Below are positions 24,401-34,399 of a DNA stretch of 64,000 nt, piece after piece. Source of the DNA: Eurosta solidaginis (Eukaryota; Arthropoda; Insecta; Diptera; Tephritidae); NCBI RefSeq assembly GCF_040869045.1, contig NC_090320.1:150062941-150126940 (forward strand). Direction: 5' to 3'. Within the stretch, counting starts at the first letter, position 1. Every line of letters starts with the position of its first letter. A model generated the notes under the pieces. That model was not told the origin of the DNA. It saw nothing but the letters and a program-made list of their open reading frames with translations, and did no database searches. A program made the translations under genes and the position numbers.

Positions 24401-24910
24401 TAAATTGCTAGAGTGCAAAGGATCGACTAGAATCATGTGGATCCCCGGTCACGTAGCAATCAAAGGCAACGAAGCGGCGGACCAGAGAGCCAAACTTGCA
24501 ACAAATGAACCACTTTGTACAACCGAATGGATCCCTAAGGACGATATGATTCGCCTGGCATACACACACTCCAAGGAACTAAGCTCTCAACTGTCAGTAA
24601 ACCCGCAACATCATTACAGCAAGTTTGGCACAACCGATAGGAAACTTATTTGCACCCCAGATATCTCCTGGAGCAATCAAAAATGTTAACTCGCTTACGA
24701 ATCGGACACACTATCGTGACACATAGCCACATACTTAAAGGAGAAAACCTACCACCGTGCCCGCAATGCTGCCTGAACCAACTTTCCGAAATCCACCTGC
24801 TTGGCGAATGCCATCACTACACCGAAATCAGAACAAATATATTTGGAAGCAGTCATCGACTAACTCTCGCCGTGTATAGACGTGTATTAACTTGCGCTAA
24901 GTTAAAGTGA
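21492..24910 (+). pseudogene. I-clade LINE ORF2 remainder (RT, RNase H, C-terminal motif)
   Basis: Continues the LINE cut at 15065. The endonuclease tail ends near 21660. RT: GKTPGRDRISFPML (~22270), PQAWRHAIVVPIQKP (~22390), a GYRSISLL block after a TAG, LDFEKAYDR (~22670), and a catalytic YTDD at 22941-22952 in place of the common YADD. RNase H: LYTDASKTKSQTAYAVF (~24190), a frameshift, CTDSLATVNSL (~24325), WIPGHVAIKGNEAAD (~24430). A C-terminal CPQC...H...C cluster is at 24760-24815, and the stop is at 24910. A SINE sits at 23102-23510. At least five stops or frameshifts. Confidence 0.85.
23102..23510 (+). mobile_element. SINE-like element (CAA-tailed) in the I LINE
   Basis: About 410 bp ending in CTACAACAACAA, also present on the minus strand at 28505-28809, 42328-42741 and 60037-60336. 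Near the 5' end it has GCCTGTCGTAAGAGGCGAC enclosed by GGTAT/ATACC, a conserved hairpin-like motif. No protein is encoded. I see no clear target duplication here, but the Penelope copies have a 13-bp one, so LINE-type mobilisation is likely. Confidence 0.75.
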
Positions 24911-25302
24911 ATTTGTTTAGTTATCATACTACAACAGTCACGCGTTTTTCTTTTTTCCTTTTTAACCTTCCTATCGCAAAATCATTCGATTATCTGAACC
25001 AGGCATGCTTAACCAACGAACCGATATCATTTCGTTACGATAATTAACGTTAATAAACGAAACAAAGTCATTTCATTTCGTTTATTAACGTTAAGAACGT
25101 CAAATTAACGAAAAAATTTTGTTTCGTTTTCTGCCATATCAAAACGAAATCAAATCGTTTATGTTCATTTTTAATTTCAAACTATGCTGGAAAAGCTGAT
25201 TGATGGCGGAGTCATTAAAGGTGAAAGCATTAGCCAAACTGATAGCAACTTTTCTCATGAATTTTGACAGTACGAACATTTCTCAGAGTATTTTTGACAT
25301 TA
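24911..25302. other. LINE 3' flank and AACGTTAA-rich DNA
   Basis: After the LINE stop comes a pyrimidine-rich tract, then from about 25010 repeated TTAACGTTAA, CGTTTATTAACG and AACGAAA words. Similar words in opposite order recur at 25850-25935, suggesting the arms of a palindromic DNA element. No coding. Confidence 0.45.
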
Positions 25303-25724
25303 GGGGGACTCATGAAAGCATATAAACTTATAAGGTGTAAAATTATATCAATTTACACACGCGGTTATATGAACGCACCTAGTAATACTCTTGATAAACT
25401 TGATTGTTTATCAGCTGTATTATTGCCAAACAAAATTTTTTTGATTGTTATACAAATTAAAAAATGCCAAGATTAAGTGAAAAATCAAAACTAAAACGCC
25501 TTTACTTGCTGATGTTGGAAATTTCTGATGAAAATGCCTGCTGTAATGTCTGCAAGGTTGCATTCCTTTGAGTTTACCGCGTTTACACAATGAAATGTGC
25601 GCGTAAATTTATACAAATTGTGTAAATGATTTTTCATACAAAATTTGACAGCTCGTTTACGCACTAGATAAATTTATATGTTTACACACTTTATAAGGCA
25701 TTTATACGGTTACATGAGTCCCCC
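25303..25724. mobile_element. MITE with GGGGGACTCATG inverted termini
   Basis: 422 bp. The termini GGGGGACTCATG (25303-25314) and CATGAGTCCCCC (25713-25724) are perfect inverted repeats flanked by TA on both sides; similarity continues inward imperfectly for ~30 bp. TA duplication suggests a Tc1/mariner-type nonautonomous element. No transposase. Confidence 0.7.
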
Positions 25725-25949
25725 TATTACCACCAACGAATTACACAAACAAATTACATGGAGTTTGTGTGTATGTCCGCTCGCTGTTTCCACCTTACGG
25801 CTTCACCATGGCTATAGCATTGCCAGCACAATTCAAACATAGAGTATCATGTTTTTGTTAACGTTTTTAACGTTAACGAAAGCTTTTCGTTTCTGTTAAA
25901 AACGAGATACAATTTATCTTGTTAATTTCTTTATCGATAATATTTCGAA
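25725..25949. other. AACGTTAA-rich DNA and target site of the family 2 array
   Basis: Unique-looking sequence, then GTTAACG palindromes near 25860-25890, ending with GATAATATTTCGAA (25936-25949), which recurs at 27605-27618 beyond the array. Confidence 0.5.
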
Positions 25950-26132
25950 TTGTTTTTGTTTTTATCGGCCTATTGATAAATCATTCAAGGTTCGAATCGA
26001 GCTCAAGGCCAGAACAATAATTTTTTTTCTAATGATAATTATTGTTATTTTTTAATTTTACTAAATTTGAAAAATTGTATTTAGTTTTTTGGAATAGTAA
26101 GTAGAAAATTTTTCAGACAACCTGCCATAGCT

Positions 26133-26182
26133 GCGCAGATAGATCCATTTCGAAGGGTGCTAAGCCTTCATCATAAGTACGC
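26133..26182 (-). ncRNA. Hammerhead-like ribozyme, family 2, unit 1
   Basis: Same layout as 26556-26605, but the core reads CTTATGA (G5 replaced by T), so probably inactive. Stem I GCGTA/TGCGC is intact. Confidence 0.6.
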
Positions 26183-26555
26183 TTTAGGCATGCTGCATTT
26201 AGCTATACAGCGGTGGTTTGTTTGACTGGCAAATTTGCTACTTCTATTCCTTTTTACCAACTATATTTATTCAGTGTTGCGCCATCTGGTGCAAATCACT
26301 GATAATGCTGGATTTTTGTTTATTGTCAATTAATTTGTTTGACATTCCCAAGTGCTCATGGTTTATTAACAATTGTTTTTGTTTTTATCGGCCTATTGAT
26401 AAATCATTCAAGGTTCGAATCGAGCTCAAGGCCAGAACAATAATTTTTTTTCTAATGATAATTATTGTTATTTTTTAATTTTTCTAAATTAGAAAAATTG
26501 TATTTTGTTTTTTGGAATAGTAAGTAGAAAATTTTTCAGACAACCTGCCATAGCT

Positions 26556-26605
26556 GCGCAGATAGATCCATTTCGAAGGGTGCTAAGCCTTCATCATCAG
26601 TACGC
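26556..26605 (-). ncRNA. Hammerhead ribozyme, family 2, unit 2
   Basis: Complete type-I layout: stem I GCGTA pairing TGCGC (one G-U), core CTGATGA (fully consensus), one extra U, helix II GAAGG/CCTTC, GAAA, a two-pair stem III closing a GGATCT loop, cleavage triplet AUC. An outer TGCC/GGCA helix extends stem I across an internal loop. Confidence 0.75.
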
Positions 26606-26985
26606 TTTAGGCATGCTGCGCTAACCATTTAGCTATACAGCGGTGGTTTGTTTGACTGGCAAATTTGCTACTTCTATTCCTTTTTACCAACTATATTTAT
26701 TCAGTGTTGCGCCATCTGGTGCAAATCACTGATAATGCTGGATTTTTGTTTATTGTCAATTACTTTGTTTGATATTCCCAAGTGCTCATGGTTTATTAAC
26801 AATTGTTTTTGTTTTTATCGGCCTATTGATAAATCATTCAAGGTTCGAATCGAGCTCAAGGCCAGAACAATAATTTTTTTTCTAATGATAATTATTGTTA
26901 TTTTTTAATTTTTCTAAATTTGAAAAATTGTATTTTGTTTTTTGGAATAGTAAGTAGAAAATTTTTCAGACAACCTGCCATAGCT

Positions 26986-27035
26986 GCGCAGATAGATCCA
27001 TTTCGAAGGGTGCTAAGCCTTCATCATCAGTACGG
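26986..27035 (-). ncRNA. Hammerhead ribozyme, family 2, unit 3
   Basis: Same as unit 2 with consensus CTGATGA and GAAA. One outer stem I pair is lost (CCGTA in place of GCGTA). Confidence 0.7.
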
Positions 27036-27376
27036 TTTAGGCATGCTGCGCTAACCATTTAGCTATACAGCGGTGGTTTGTTTGACTGGCAAATTTGCTA
27101 CTTCTATTCCTTTTTACCAACTATATTTATTCAGTGTTGCGCCATCTGGTGCAAATCACTGATAATGCTGGATTTTTGTTTATCAATAGGCCGATAAAAA
27201 CAAAAACAATTGTTAATAAACCATGAGCACTTGGGAATGTCAAACAAAGTAATTGACAATAAACAAAAATCCAGCATTATCAGTGATTTGCACCAGATGG
27301 CGCAACACTGAATAAATATAGTTGGTAAAAAGGAATAGAAGTAGCAAATTTGCCAGTCAAACAAACCACCGCTGTA

Positions 27377-27395
27377 TAGCTAAATGGTTAGCGCA
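27377..27395 (+). promoter_or_regulatory. tRNA A-box-like element of family 2 unit
   Basis: TAGCTAAATGGTTAGCGCA closely matches the tRNA A box (TRGCNNAGYNGG). It lies 12 bp upstream of the ribozyme on the same strand, so a polymerase III transcript would include the ribozyme. A full tRNA cloverleaf is not formed. Confidence 0.55.
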
Positions 27396-27406
27396 GCATG
27401 CCTAAA

Positions 27407-27456
27407 GCGTACTGATGATGAAGGCTTAGCACCCTTCGAAATGGATCTATCTGCGC
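27407..27456 (+). ncRNA. Hammerhead ribozyme, family 2, inverted unit
   Basis: Stem I 27407-27411 with 27452-27456; core CTGATGA 27412-27418; helix II 27420-27424 with 27433-27437; GAAA 27438-27441; predicted cleavage between 27451 and 27452 after AUC. One extra U (27419) separates the core from helix II. All conserved core bases are present; this is the best plus-strand example. Confidence 0.75.
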
Positions 27457-27784
27457 AGCTATGGCAGGTTGTCTGAAAAATTTTCTACTTACTATTCCAA
27501 AAAACAAAATACAATTTTTCAAATTTAGAAAAATTAAAAAATAACAATAATTATCATTAGAAAAAAAAATTATTGTTCTGGCCTTGAGCTCGATTCGAAC
27601 CTTGGATAATATTTCGAAGTATTTCAACGGAAACGGTGGACATTTTTTGATAAACGATTAGCTTAACATTTTTTAAAAATTATTATTGGCTTTAAATTTA
27701 TTAAACTATTTTATGAGCTCGAGACCTTATCCAAATAAAAACGCAGTATAAATATTTTATATTTGTATTTTTATTTTATATTCG

Positions 27785-27817
27785 ATATTTCGACTTCAGT
27801 CTGAAGTCATCATCAGG
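27785..27817 (-). ncRNA. Hammerhead-like motif in the Penelope terminal repeat (copy A 3')
   Basis: CTGATGA, one extra U, a perfect 7-bp helix II (GACTTCA/TGAAGTC, GAC loop), GAAA, then TATC. Penelope pseudo-LTRs are known to carry minimal hammerheads. Stem III would be formed mainly by the self-complementary ATAT, perhaps in a dimer; stem I pairing is imperfect. Confidence 0.6.
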
Positions 27818-28094
27818 ACTGTGAAACAAAACAAACAGAAAAAACAAAAATTATAACAATTTCAAAAATCAACCATAAAACAAATATCACTTACACAATT
27901 GAGTATGTTATACAGACTAACAATATGTGGGAAAATTAAGATTGTTGGAGACAAATAACAATACAAAAATATAAACAATATTTCAAAGCACTGTTAATAT
28001 AAACAAAATTTTGCAAAAACCAAAGTACATGGAGTGGCTAAAAGTACGACATACAATTATACGTATATACATATATCATCTGATTTTCCTATTG

Positions 28095-30968
28095 TTATGG
28101 GAGAGATCTTCTTACAGCGCATTGTTGTTGCCTGAAAACTAAGTTCCGATACACATGTGCGCAGTGGTCAATGTCCGCTTTAAAATTCATCCTAGTACTA
28201 TTAGGGGTGTTCGCTATATGAAGCATTTCCAAAGTATATCTTTTATTATAATTTCTCTCCTCCTGTAAAATAGTTACATTATCGAAGTCTGGATAATGCC
28301 CCATATCTTTACAATGGGCTGACAAGGCCGTCATATTTTCTGAATAATTGTTTCTTAACTTAATATTAGATCTGTGAGCGGAAATCCTTGTCTTGAGTTT
28401 TAACTTTGTTGTCCCCACATATACCTTGTCGCATACGTGGGACCCGTCACCATTACACGGAATTCTATAAACAACTTCGGATTTCTCATGCTTTGGTATT
28501 TTATGTTGTTGTTGTTGTTGTAGCGACCATCTCGGGAACGATTTATGTGGCCACATTAAACCTTCAGGCCATCCCCTCCCTCCCGACCCCAAGTTCCATG
28601 AGGAGCTTGGGGTCGCCAAAGCCTCGTCTGTTAGTGGAACAGGATTCGCCGCGGATAGTTGAGGTTGACAATTGGGTTTGGAGAAGCTATATATTGCGCT
28701 GGCAACCTGATGGGTTGCGCTACACACCCCTTGAATCTGGTATTTTAGTCTCCTCTTACGACAGGCATACCTACAGCGGCTATATTCTGACCCCCTTATC
28801 CGCTGGGTCTTTGGTATTTTATCTTTTGTACTGCTGTAGACCTTTCTAAGAGTGTGATTATATGTCGATGCTATTTGGTACTTTTCCCGATTGTAAAGAT
28901 TTGAGTATTTTATTCGGTACGTTACGCCCGCCACATGTACTACTGATTTATATATTTTATCTCCCGTAGTTTATCTAATTTTATCATTGTTCAACCTAAT
29001 CACGGAATTTCTGAGCAATTTGTTGGTTATCTTTATGGGGAATTCATTATTTCTCAGAGTTTCTTTGACAATTTCGATATTCTTCTTGTGAAAAATCTTG
29101 TCACTTATTGAGAGAACTCTTCTTATGAAGCTACTCGCCGTATTAATAATAGTTCTACTTTAGTGTTTTGAGTTAAAGTTTATGAGTCTACCTGATGCGG
29201 TCGGCTTTTTGTACCAGTCAATAAGCAGCTTAATATTCTTCCTTATAACAAGTGTATCCAAGAATGGTATTTTTCCATCCTTTTCTAATTCTATTGTGAA
29301 TTTTATTGATTTGTTGCAGCTATTAAGATTTCTAAGCATATTTTCCACCTCCTCTGTTTTAACAACCGCAAACAAGTCATCCACGTACTTAGCTAGTAAG
29401 CGGGGTTTGTTGGTGGATTCCATTACGAATTTGGATAATAGTTCCTCCATTACTATATCCGCTACGACAGGTGCTGCTGGCGATCCCATGGGCATCCCTG
29501 AATGCTGCTCATATATTTTATCATTGTATTTGCAATATCGGTTCTCTTTAATGCAAAACTTGATAATTGTTATAAATAGTTCCTTTGGTATAAGTGTATG
29601 TTCTTTTATATCATTCCACTTAGAGGAAATTATCTCCAAGGCCAATTCTACTGGAATGCTCGGAAATAAAGAAACCACATCAAATGATACTAAAGTCTCA
29701 TCATCATGAATAAATGTATCTTTTATTTTATTCCTAAACTCAATTGAGTCTTTAACTTTATACTTGGAGGTGTTTGTTATATTCTTAAGTATGTTTATTA
29801 CATATTTCCATAAATTGTATGACGGCGAGTTTATGGACGAGCAAATCGGTCGGAGAGGTACCCCTTCTTTTTGGATTTTTGGCAAACCATATATTCGTGG
29901 AGGGTTTGCACTTTTGCAGACCAGATGATTCTTTTCCCTTAAATCAATTATATTCAGATTGAACATTTTTTGGACTAACTCGTTATTCTTTTCTTGGAAT
30001 TTGCTAGTAGGATCACGCTTCAAAACTCTATAGGTTGAAATATTATTAACTATTGTTTGCATTTTTCTGTGGTATTCAGATTTATCCATCGCTACTGTTA
30101 CATTACCCTTATCGGCAGTAAGTATTAAAATATCTTTATTTCTTTTAAGAAACTTTCTTGTGGAATGTAGGGTATTTTGTATAAATTTATCTCGCGCTGA
30201 AAAGGTATTCTTATTAAGATGATCGTGTATGAGCTTTGTAAAATTGCTTCTTCCTATTTCCGTTTTATCTTCTAAAGTATGTATAATATTCTCCCCGTCT
30301 GCAATACGTTGGAAAAGTGGAAACTCCTTATTTTGGATTGGAAGAGCATACTTAGGGCCTAAGGATAAAAGCCACTGAATGTCATTTGGTATTTCTAAAG
30401 ATGTTTTATTTTGAAACCATTCAGGGATCACCCTAATATTTAACTTTTCTCTTTGTTTCCTTACCAGTTCTTCGTACTTTTTAATTTTTGTATTTTTAAT
30501 ACATTCCGCGAGTTTGTTTACTAACATATCCTCACTTCGAAAAAATTTAGTAGAATGATTCAACTCCAGAGACTGAGTAATTTGGGTTCTTAATATATTT
30601 ACCTCTCTTTCCGTTTCTCTGATGAGTTCATGCTTAATATTTATAAGTAAATTTATAAGTTTTCTTTGCACTTTTTCTACAAATGCGGACACTACGTTGC
30701 AGAATATCATGGGTATTTTGTTGTTACTTGTATTATTGGTGATAAGGTAAATTATGTTCTTGGTTATGTTGCAGATAAAGTTCGAAGTTAAGCCGCTTCG
30801 TCTGCATCTCTCCAAAAATGTTGTTGATGTTGTTAGTCTTGTAACTTGCTTTGTAGTATGTTGGTAGCGCTTTATGTATTTGTTGGTTGTGACGTTATAG
30901 ATTTCGTTGATGTTTTTGTACACTTTGAATGTATTGTTTTTCTGATGGTGTGCTCTCCGTTTGAACAT
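28095..30968 (-). pseudogene. Penelope RT with GIY-YIG endonuclease, copy A
   Basis: The longest frame is 602 codons (30968 to 29160): a basic N-terminus, then RT motifs YGLPKI, PLRPICSSINSP, SFDVVSLFPSIP, GMPMGSPAAPVVAD and catalytic YVDD, and FLDTLV. A TAA at 29160-29162 interrupts it, where other copies read a Glu codon. A second nonsense change (CAA to TAA) is near 28974. The C-terminal part (28934-28095) holds the GIY-YIG-type endonuclease (KVYVGTTKLKLKTRISAHRSNI, then AHCKDMGHYPDF) and is split by a SINE that leaves the frame open. Ancestral length would be about 840 residues. The most complete N-terminal half in the window. Confidence 0.85.
28505..28809 (-). mobile_element. SINE-like element in Penelope copy A
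   Basis: Flanked by TTTGGTATTTTAT (28492-28504 and 28810-28822). Its 3' (CAA)n tail appears as GTTGTTG on the plus strand. About 110 bp is deleted internally next to the tail compared with the copy at 42328. The insertion keeps the Penelope frame open. Confidence 0.8.
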
Positions 30969-31079
30969 TTTTTAAAAACTATTATTGGCCTTTAATCTTT
31001 AAAATTTATTAAACGATTTCATGAGCTCGAGGCCTTATCCAAATAAAAACGCAGTATAAATATTTTATATTTGTATTCG

Positions 31080-31112
31080 ATATTTCGACTTCAGTCTGAA
31101 GTCATCATCAGG
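31080..31112 (-). ncRNA. Hammerhead-like motif, Penelope A/B junction
   Basis: Same 33-nt core and perfect helix II as at 27785. The downstream AT-rich tract is 18 bp shorter than in other copies, which removes part of the candidate stem I. Confidence 0.55.
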
Positions 31113-33128
31113 ACTGTGAAACAAAACAAAAACAAAAATTATAACATTTTCAAAAATCAACCATAAACCAAATATCACTTACACAATTGAGTATGTTATA
31201 CAGACTAACAATATGTACGAAAACTAAGATTGTTGGAGACAAATAATCATACAAAAATATAAACAATATTTCAAAGCACCGTAAATGTAAACAAAATTTT
31301 GCAAAAACAAAAGTACATGGAGTGGCTAAAAGTACGACATACATATATACATATATCATCTGATTTTCCTAATGTTGTGGGAGAGATCTTCCTACCGCGC
31401 ATTGTTGTTGCCTTAAAGTGGTCAGTGTCCGCTTTAAAATTCATCCTAGTACTATTAGGGGTGTTCGCTATATGAAACATTTCCAAAGTAAATCTTTTAT
31501 TATAATTTCTCTCCTCCTGTAAAATAGTTACATTATCGAAGTCTGGATAATGCCCCGTATCTTTACAGTGGGCTGACAAGGCCGTCTTATTTTCTGAATA
31601 ATTGTTTCTTAACTTAATATTAGATCTGTGAGCGGAAATCCTTGTCTTGAGTTTTAATTTTGTTGTTCCCACATATACCTTGTCGCATACGTGGGACCCG
31701 TCACCATTACACGGAATTCTATAAACAACGTCGGATTTCTCATGCTTTGGTATTTTATCTTTTGTACTGCTGTAGACCTTTCTAAGAGTGTGATTATATG
31801 TCGATGCTATTTGGTACTTTTCCCGATTGTAAAGATTTGAGTATTTTATTCGGTTCGTTACGCCCGGCACATGTACTACTGATTTATATATTTTATTTCC
31901 AGAATTTTGTCTAATTTTATCATTGTTCAACCTGATCACGGAATTTCTGGGCAATTTGTTGGTTATCTTTATGGGGAATTCATTATTTCTCAGAGTTTCT
32001 TTGACAATTTCGATATTCTTCTTGTGAAAAATCTTGTCACTTATTGAGAGAACTCTTCTTATGAAGTTACTCGCCGTATTAATTACAGTTCTATTTTCGT
32101 GTTTTGAGTTAAAGTTTATGTGTCTACCTGATGCGGTCGGCTTTTTGTACCAGTCAATAAGTACCTTGTTATTCTTCCTTATAACAAGTGTATCCAAGAA
32201 TGGTATTTTTCCATCCTTTTCTAATTCTATTGTGAATTTTATTGATTTGTTGCAGCTATTAAGATTTTTAAGCATATTTTCCACCTCCTCTGTTTTAACA
32301 ACCGCAAACAAGTCATCCACGTACTTAGTTAGTAAGCGGGGTTTGTTGGTGGATTTCATTACGAATTTGGATAATAGTTCCTCCATTACTAAATCCGCTA
32401 CGACAGGTGCTGCTGGCGATCCCATGGGTATCCCTGAACGCTGTTCATATATTTTATCATTGTATTTGCAATATCGGTTCTCTTTAATGCAAAACTTGAT
32501 AATTGTTATAAATAGTTCCTTTGGTATAAGTGTATGTTCTTTTATATCATTCCACTTAGAGGAAATTATCTCCAAGGCCAATTCTACTGGAATGCTCGGA
32601 AATAAAGAAACCACATCAAATGACACTAAAGTCTCATCATCATGAATAAATGTATCTTTTATTTTATTCCTAAACTCAATTGAGTCTTTAACGTTATACA
32701 TGGAGGTGTTTGTTATATTCTTAAGTATGTTTACTACATATTTGCATAAATTGTATGACGGCGAGTTTATGGACGAGCAAATTGGTCGGAGAGGTACCCC
32801 TTCTTTATGGATTTTTGGCAAACCATATATTCGTGGAGGGTTTGCACTTTTGCAGACCAGATGATTCTTTTCCCTTAAATCAATTATATTCAGATTGAAC
32901 ATTTTTTGGACTAACTCGTTATTCTTTTCTTGGAGTTTGCTAGTAGGATCACGCTTCAAAACTCTATAGGTTGAAATATCATTAACTATTTGTATGATAT
33001 AATAATCGGGGATTGCCCGTATTGCTTTTTTTTAAATGTATGAAAATATTTATTTGAAGCAATTTTTTAATTTTATAATTTATTTAATAATTTGGGAAAA
33101 ATTTAAACAACATGACATCAGGACGGTC

Positions 33129-33176
33129 AAGGCGACAGCTGTTTCGATTATACCTTGTAAATCCCTTCAAAGCCTT
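33129..33176 (-). ncRNA. Degenerate hammerhead-like fold, family 3 unit 1
   Basis: Stem I AAGGC/GCCTT; GAAAC...GTC half-core with AGCT loop; helix II weakly paired. The CUGANGA part reads TTTGAAGG, so activity is doubtful. Confidence 0.45.
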
Positions 33177-33581
33177 TTCTCCCGGGAGTGGGAGTCGAAC
33201 CCGCACTCCTACGATAGTTGAAATGGTTATAAACGCATTCAGCTACGTCATGCCTTAGTTGTTGTAAAGTTTTTCCCAATTGCCTTCTTTTTGCATATTT
33301 TAATCTTTTACACATTGCATACTTCGTATGCAATTATGTGTTAAAGCTATGCTTGGTACGGCGGTTTTCAAAGAAACTTTGGTTTTTGTTGCTGTTTTTG
33401 TTCTATTTGTAGAACTACAACGAATTAACCAATTTTGTCTGTTTGTATGATTTAATAATCGGGGATTGCCCGTATTGCCTTTTTTTAAATGTATGAAAAC
33501 ATTTATTTGAAGCAATTTTTTAATTTTGTAATTTATTCAATAATTTGGGAAAAATTTAAACAACGTGACATCAGGGCGGAC

Positions 33582-33629
33582 AAGGCGACAGCTGTTTCGA
33601 TTATACCTTGTAAATCTCTTCAAAGCCTT
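33582..33629 (-). ncRNA. Degenerate hammerhead-like fold, family 3 unit 2
   Basis: Stem I AAGGC/GCCTT, helix II GATT/AATC, GAAA, two-pair stem III, cleavage triplet GUC. Core reads TTTGAAGA in place of CTGAAGA. Confidence 0.5.
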
Positions 33630-34034
33630 TTCTCCCGGAATAGGGAGTCGAACCCGCACTCCTACGATAGTTGAAATGGTTATAAACGCATTCAGCTACG
33701 TCATGCCTTAGTTGTTGTAAAGTTTTTCCCAATTGCCTTCTTTTTGCATATTTTAATCTTTTACACATTGCATACTTCGTATGCAATTATGTGTTAAAAA
33801 TATGCTTGGTACGGCGGTTTTCAAAGAAACTTTGGTTTTTGTTGCTGTTTTTATTCTATTTATAGAACTACAACGAATTAACCAATTTTGTCTGTTTGTA
33901 TGATTTAATAATCGGGGATTGCCCGTATTGATTTTTTTTAAATGTATGAAAACATTTATTTGAAGCAATTTTCTAATTTTATAATTTATTTAATAATTTG
34001 GGAAAAATTTAAACAACGTGACATCAGGACGGAC

Positions 34035-34082
34035 AAGGCGACAGCTGTTTCGATTATACCTTGTAAATCTCTTCAAAGCCTT
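34035..34082 (-). ncRNA. Degenerate hammerhead-like fold, family 3 unit 3
   Basis: Same as unit 2, 453 bp on. Confidence 0.5.
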
Positions 34083-34282
34083 TTCTCCCGGGAGTAGGAG
34101 TCGAACCCGCACTCCTACGATAGTTGAAATGGTTATAAACGCATTCAGCTAAGTCATGCCTTAGTTGTTGTAAAGTTTTTCCCAATTGCCTTCTTTTTGC
34201 ATATTTTCGTATGCAATTATAAGATCAAAATATGCAAAAAGAGGGCAATTGGGAAAAACTTTACAACAACTAAGGCATGACG

Positions 34283-34337
34283 TAGCTGAATGCGTTTATA
34301 ACCATTTCAACTATCGTAGGAGTGCGGGTTCGACTCC
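34283..34337 (+). promoter_or_regulatory. tRNA-like polymerase III promoter (A and B box), family 3
   Basis: A box TAGCTGAATGCG (34283-34294) and a perfect B box GGTTCGACTCC (34327-34337), 32 bp apart, on the same strand and upstream of the ribozyme-like fold. Equivalent sites occur in the other units, reversed (B boxes at 33191-33201, 33644-33654, 34097-34107, 39800-39810). The acceptor arms do not pair, so it is not a tRNA gene. Confidence 0.65.
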
Positions 34338-34351
34338 CACTCCCGGGGGAA

Positions 34352-34399
34352 AAGGCTTTGAAAAGATTTACAAGGTATAATCGAAACAGCTGTCGCCTT
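34352..34399 (+). ncRNA. Degenerate hammerhead-like fold, family 3 inverted unit
   Basis: Stem I AAGGC (34352-34356) with GCCTT (34395-34399); GAAAC, AGCT loop, GTC. The core again has the extra T and reads TTTGAAAA. Confidence 0.45.

Larger units (their letters stand above)
25950..27604. repeat. Tandem plus inverted array, HHR/tRNA-like unit family 2 (~430 bp)
   Basis: 1.65 kb flanked by the 14-bp direct repeat GATAATATTTCGAA. Ribozyme cores at 26133, 26556 and 26986 are 423 and 430 bp apart (the first unit lacks 8 bp), then the array inverts near 27182 and one further unit runs on the other strand. The array starts and stops in mid-unit. Each unit carries a tRNA A-box-like stretch (TAGCTAAATGGTTAGCGC; plus strand 27377-27394) just upstream of the ribozyme, and an oppositely oriented GGTTCGAATC within GGCCT...GAGCTCAAGGCC (25967-26010 and repeats). 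Block-wise homologous to the family 1 array. Confidence 0.8.
27655..30968 (-). mobile_element. Penelope-like element, copy A
   Basis: Head-to-tail with copy B on the minus strand; its start codon is at 30968 and its 3' flank runs to about 27655. Beyond its stop lies a partial terminal repeat (27655-28094) reaching as far as the ATG of a would-be next copy, the pseudo-LTR arrangement typical of Penelope elements. It carries a SINE (28505-28809) but not the family 3 array. Confidence 0.85.

Noticed and set aside
29182..29709. Plus-strand frames of 175-203 codons across Penelope copies (also 32034, 38643, 43030)
   Set aside because: They are antisense shadows of the conserved RT region and recur only because the sense strand is conserved.
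34283..34350. Possible genuine tRNA gene in family 3 units
   Set aside because: The A and B boxes are good, but the acceptor arms do not pair and the anticodon arm is irregular; the sequence is repeated in tandem. Treated as a SINE-type promoter.
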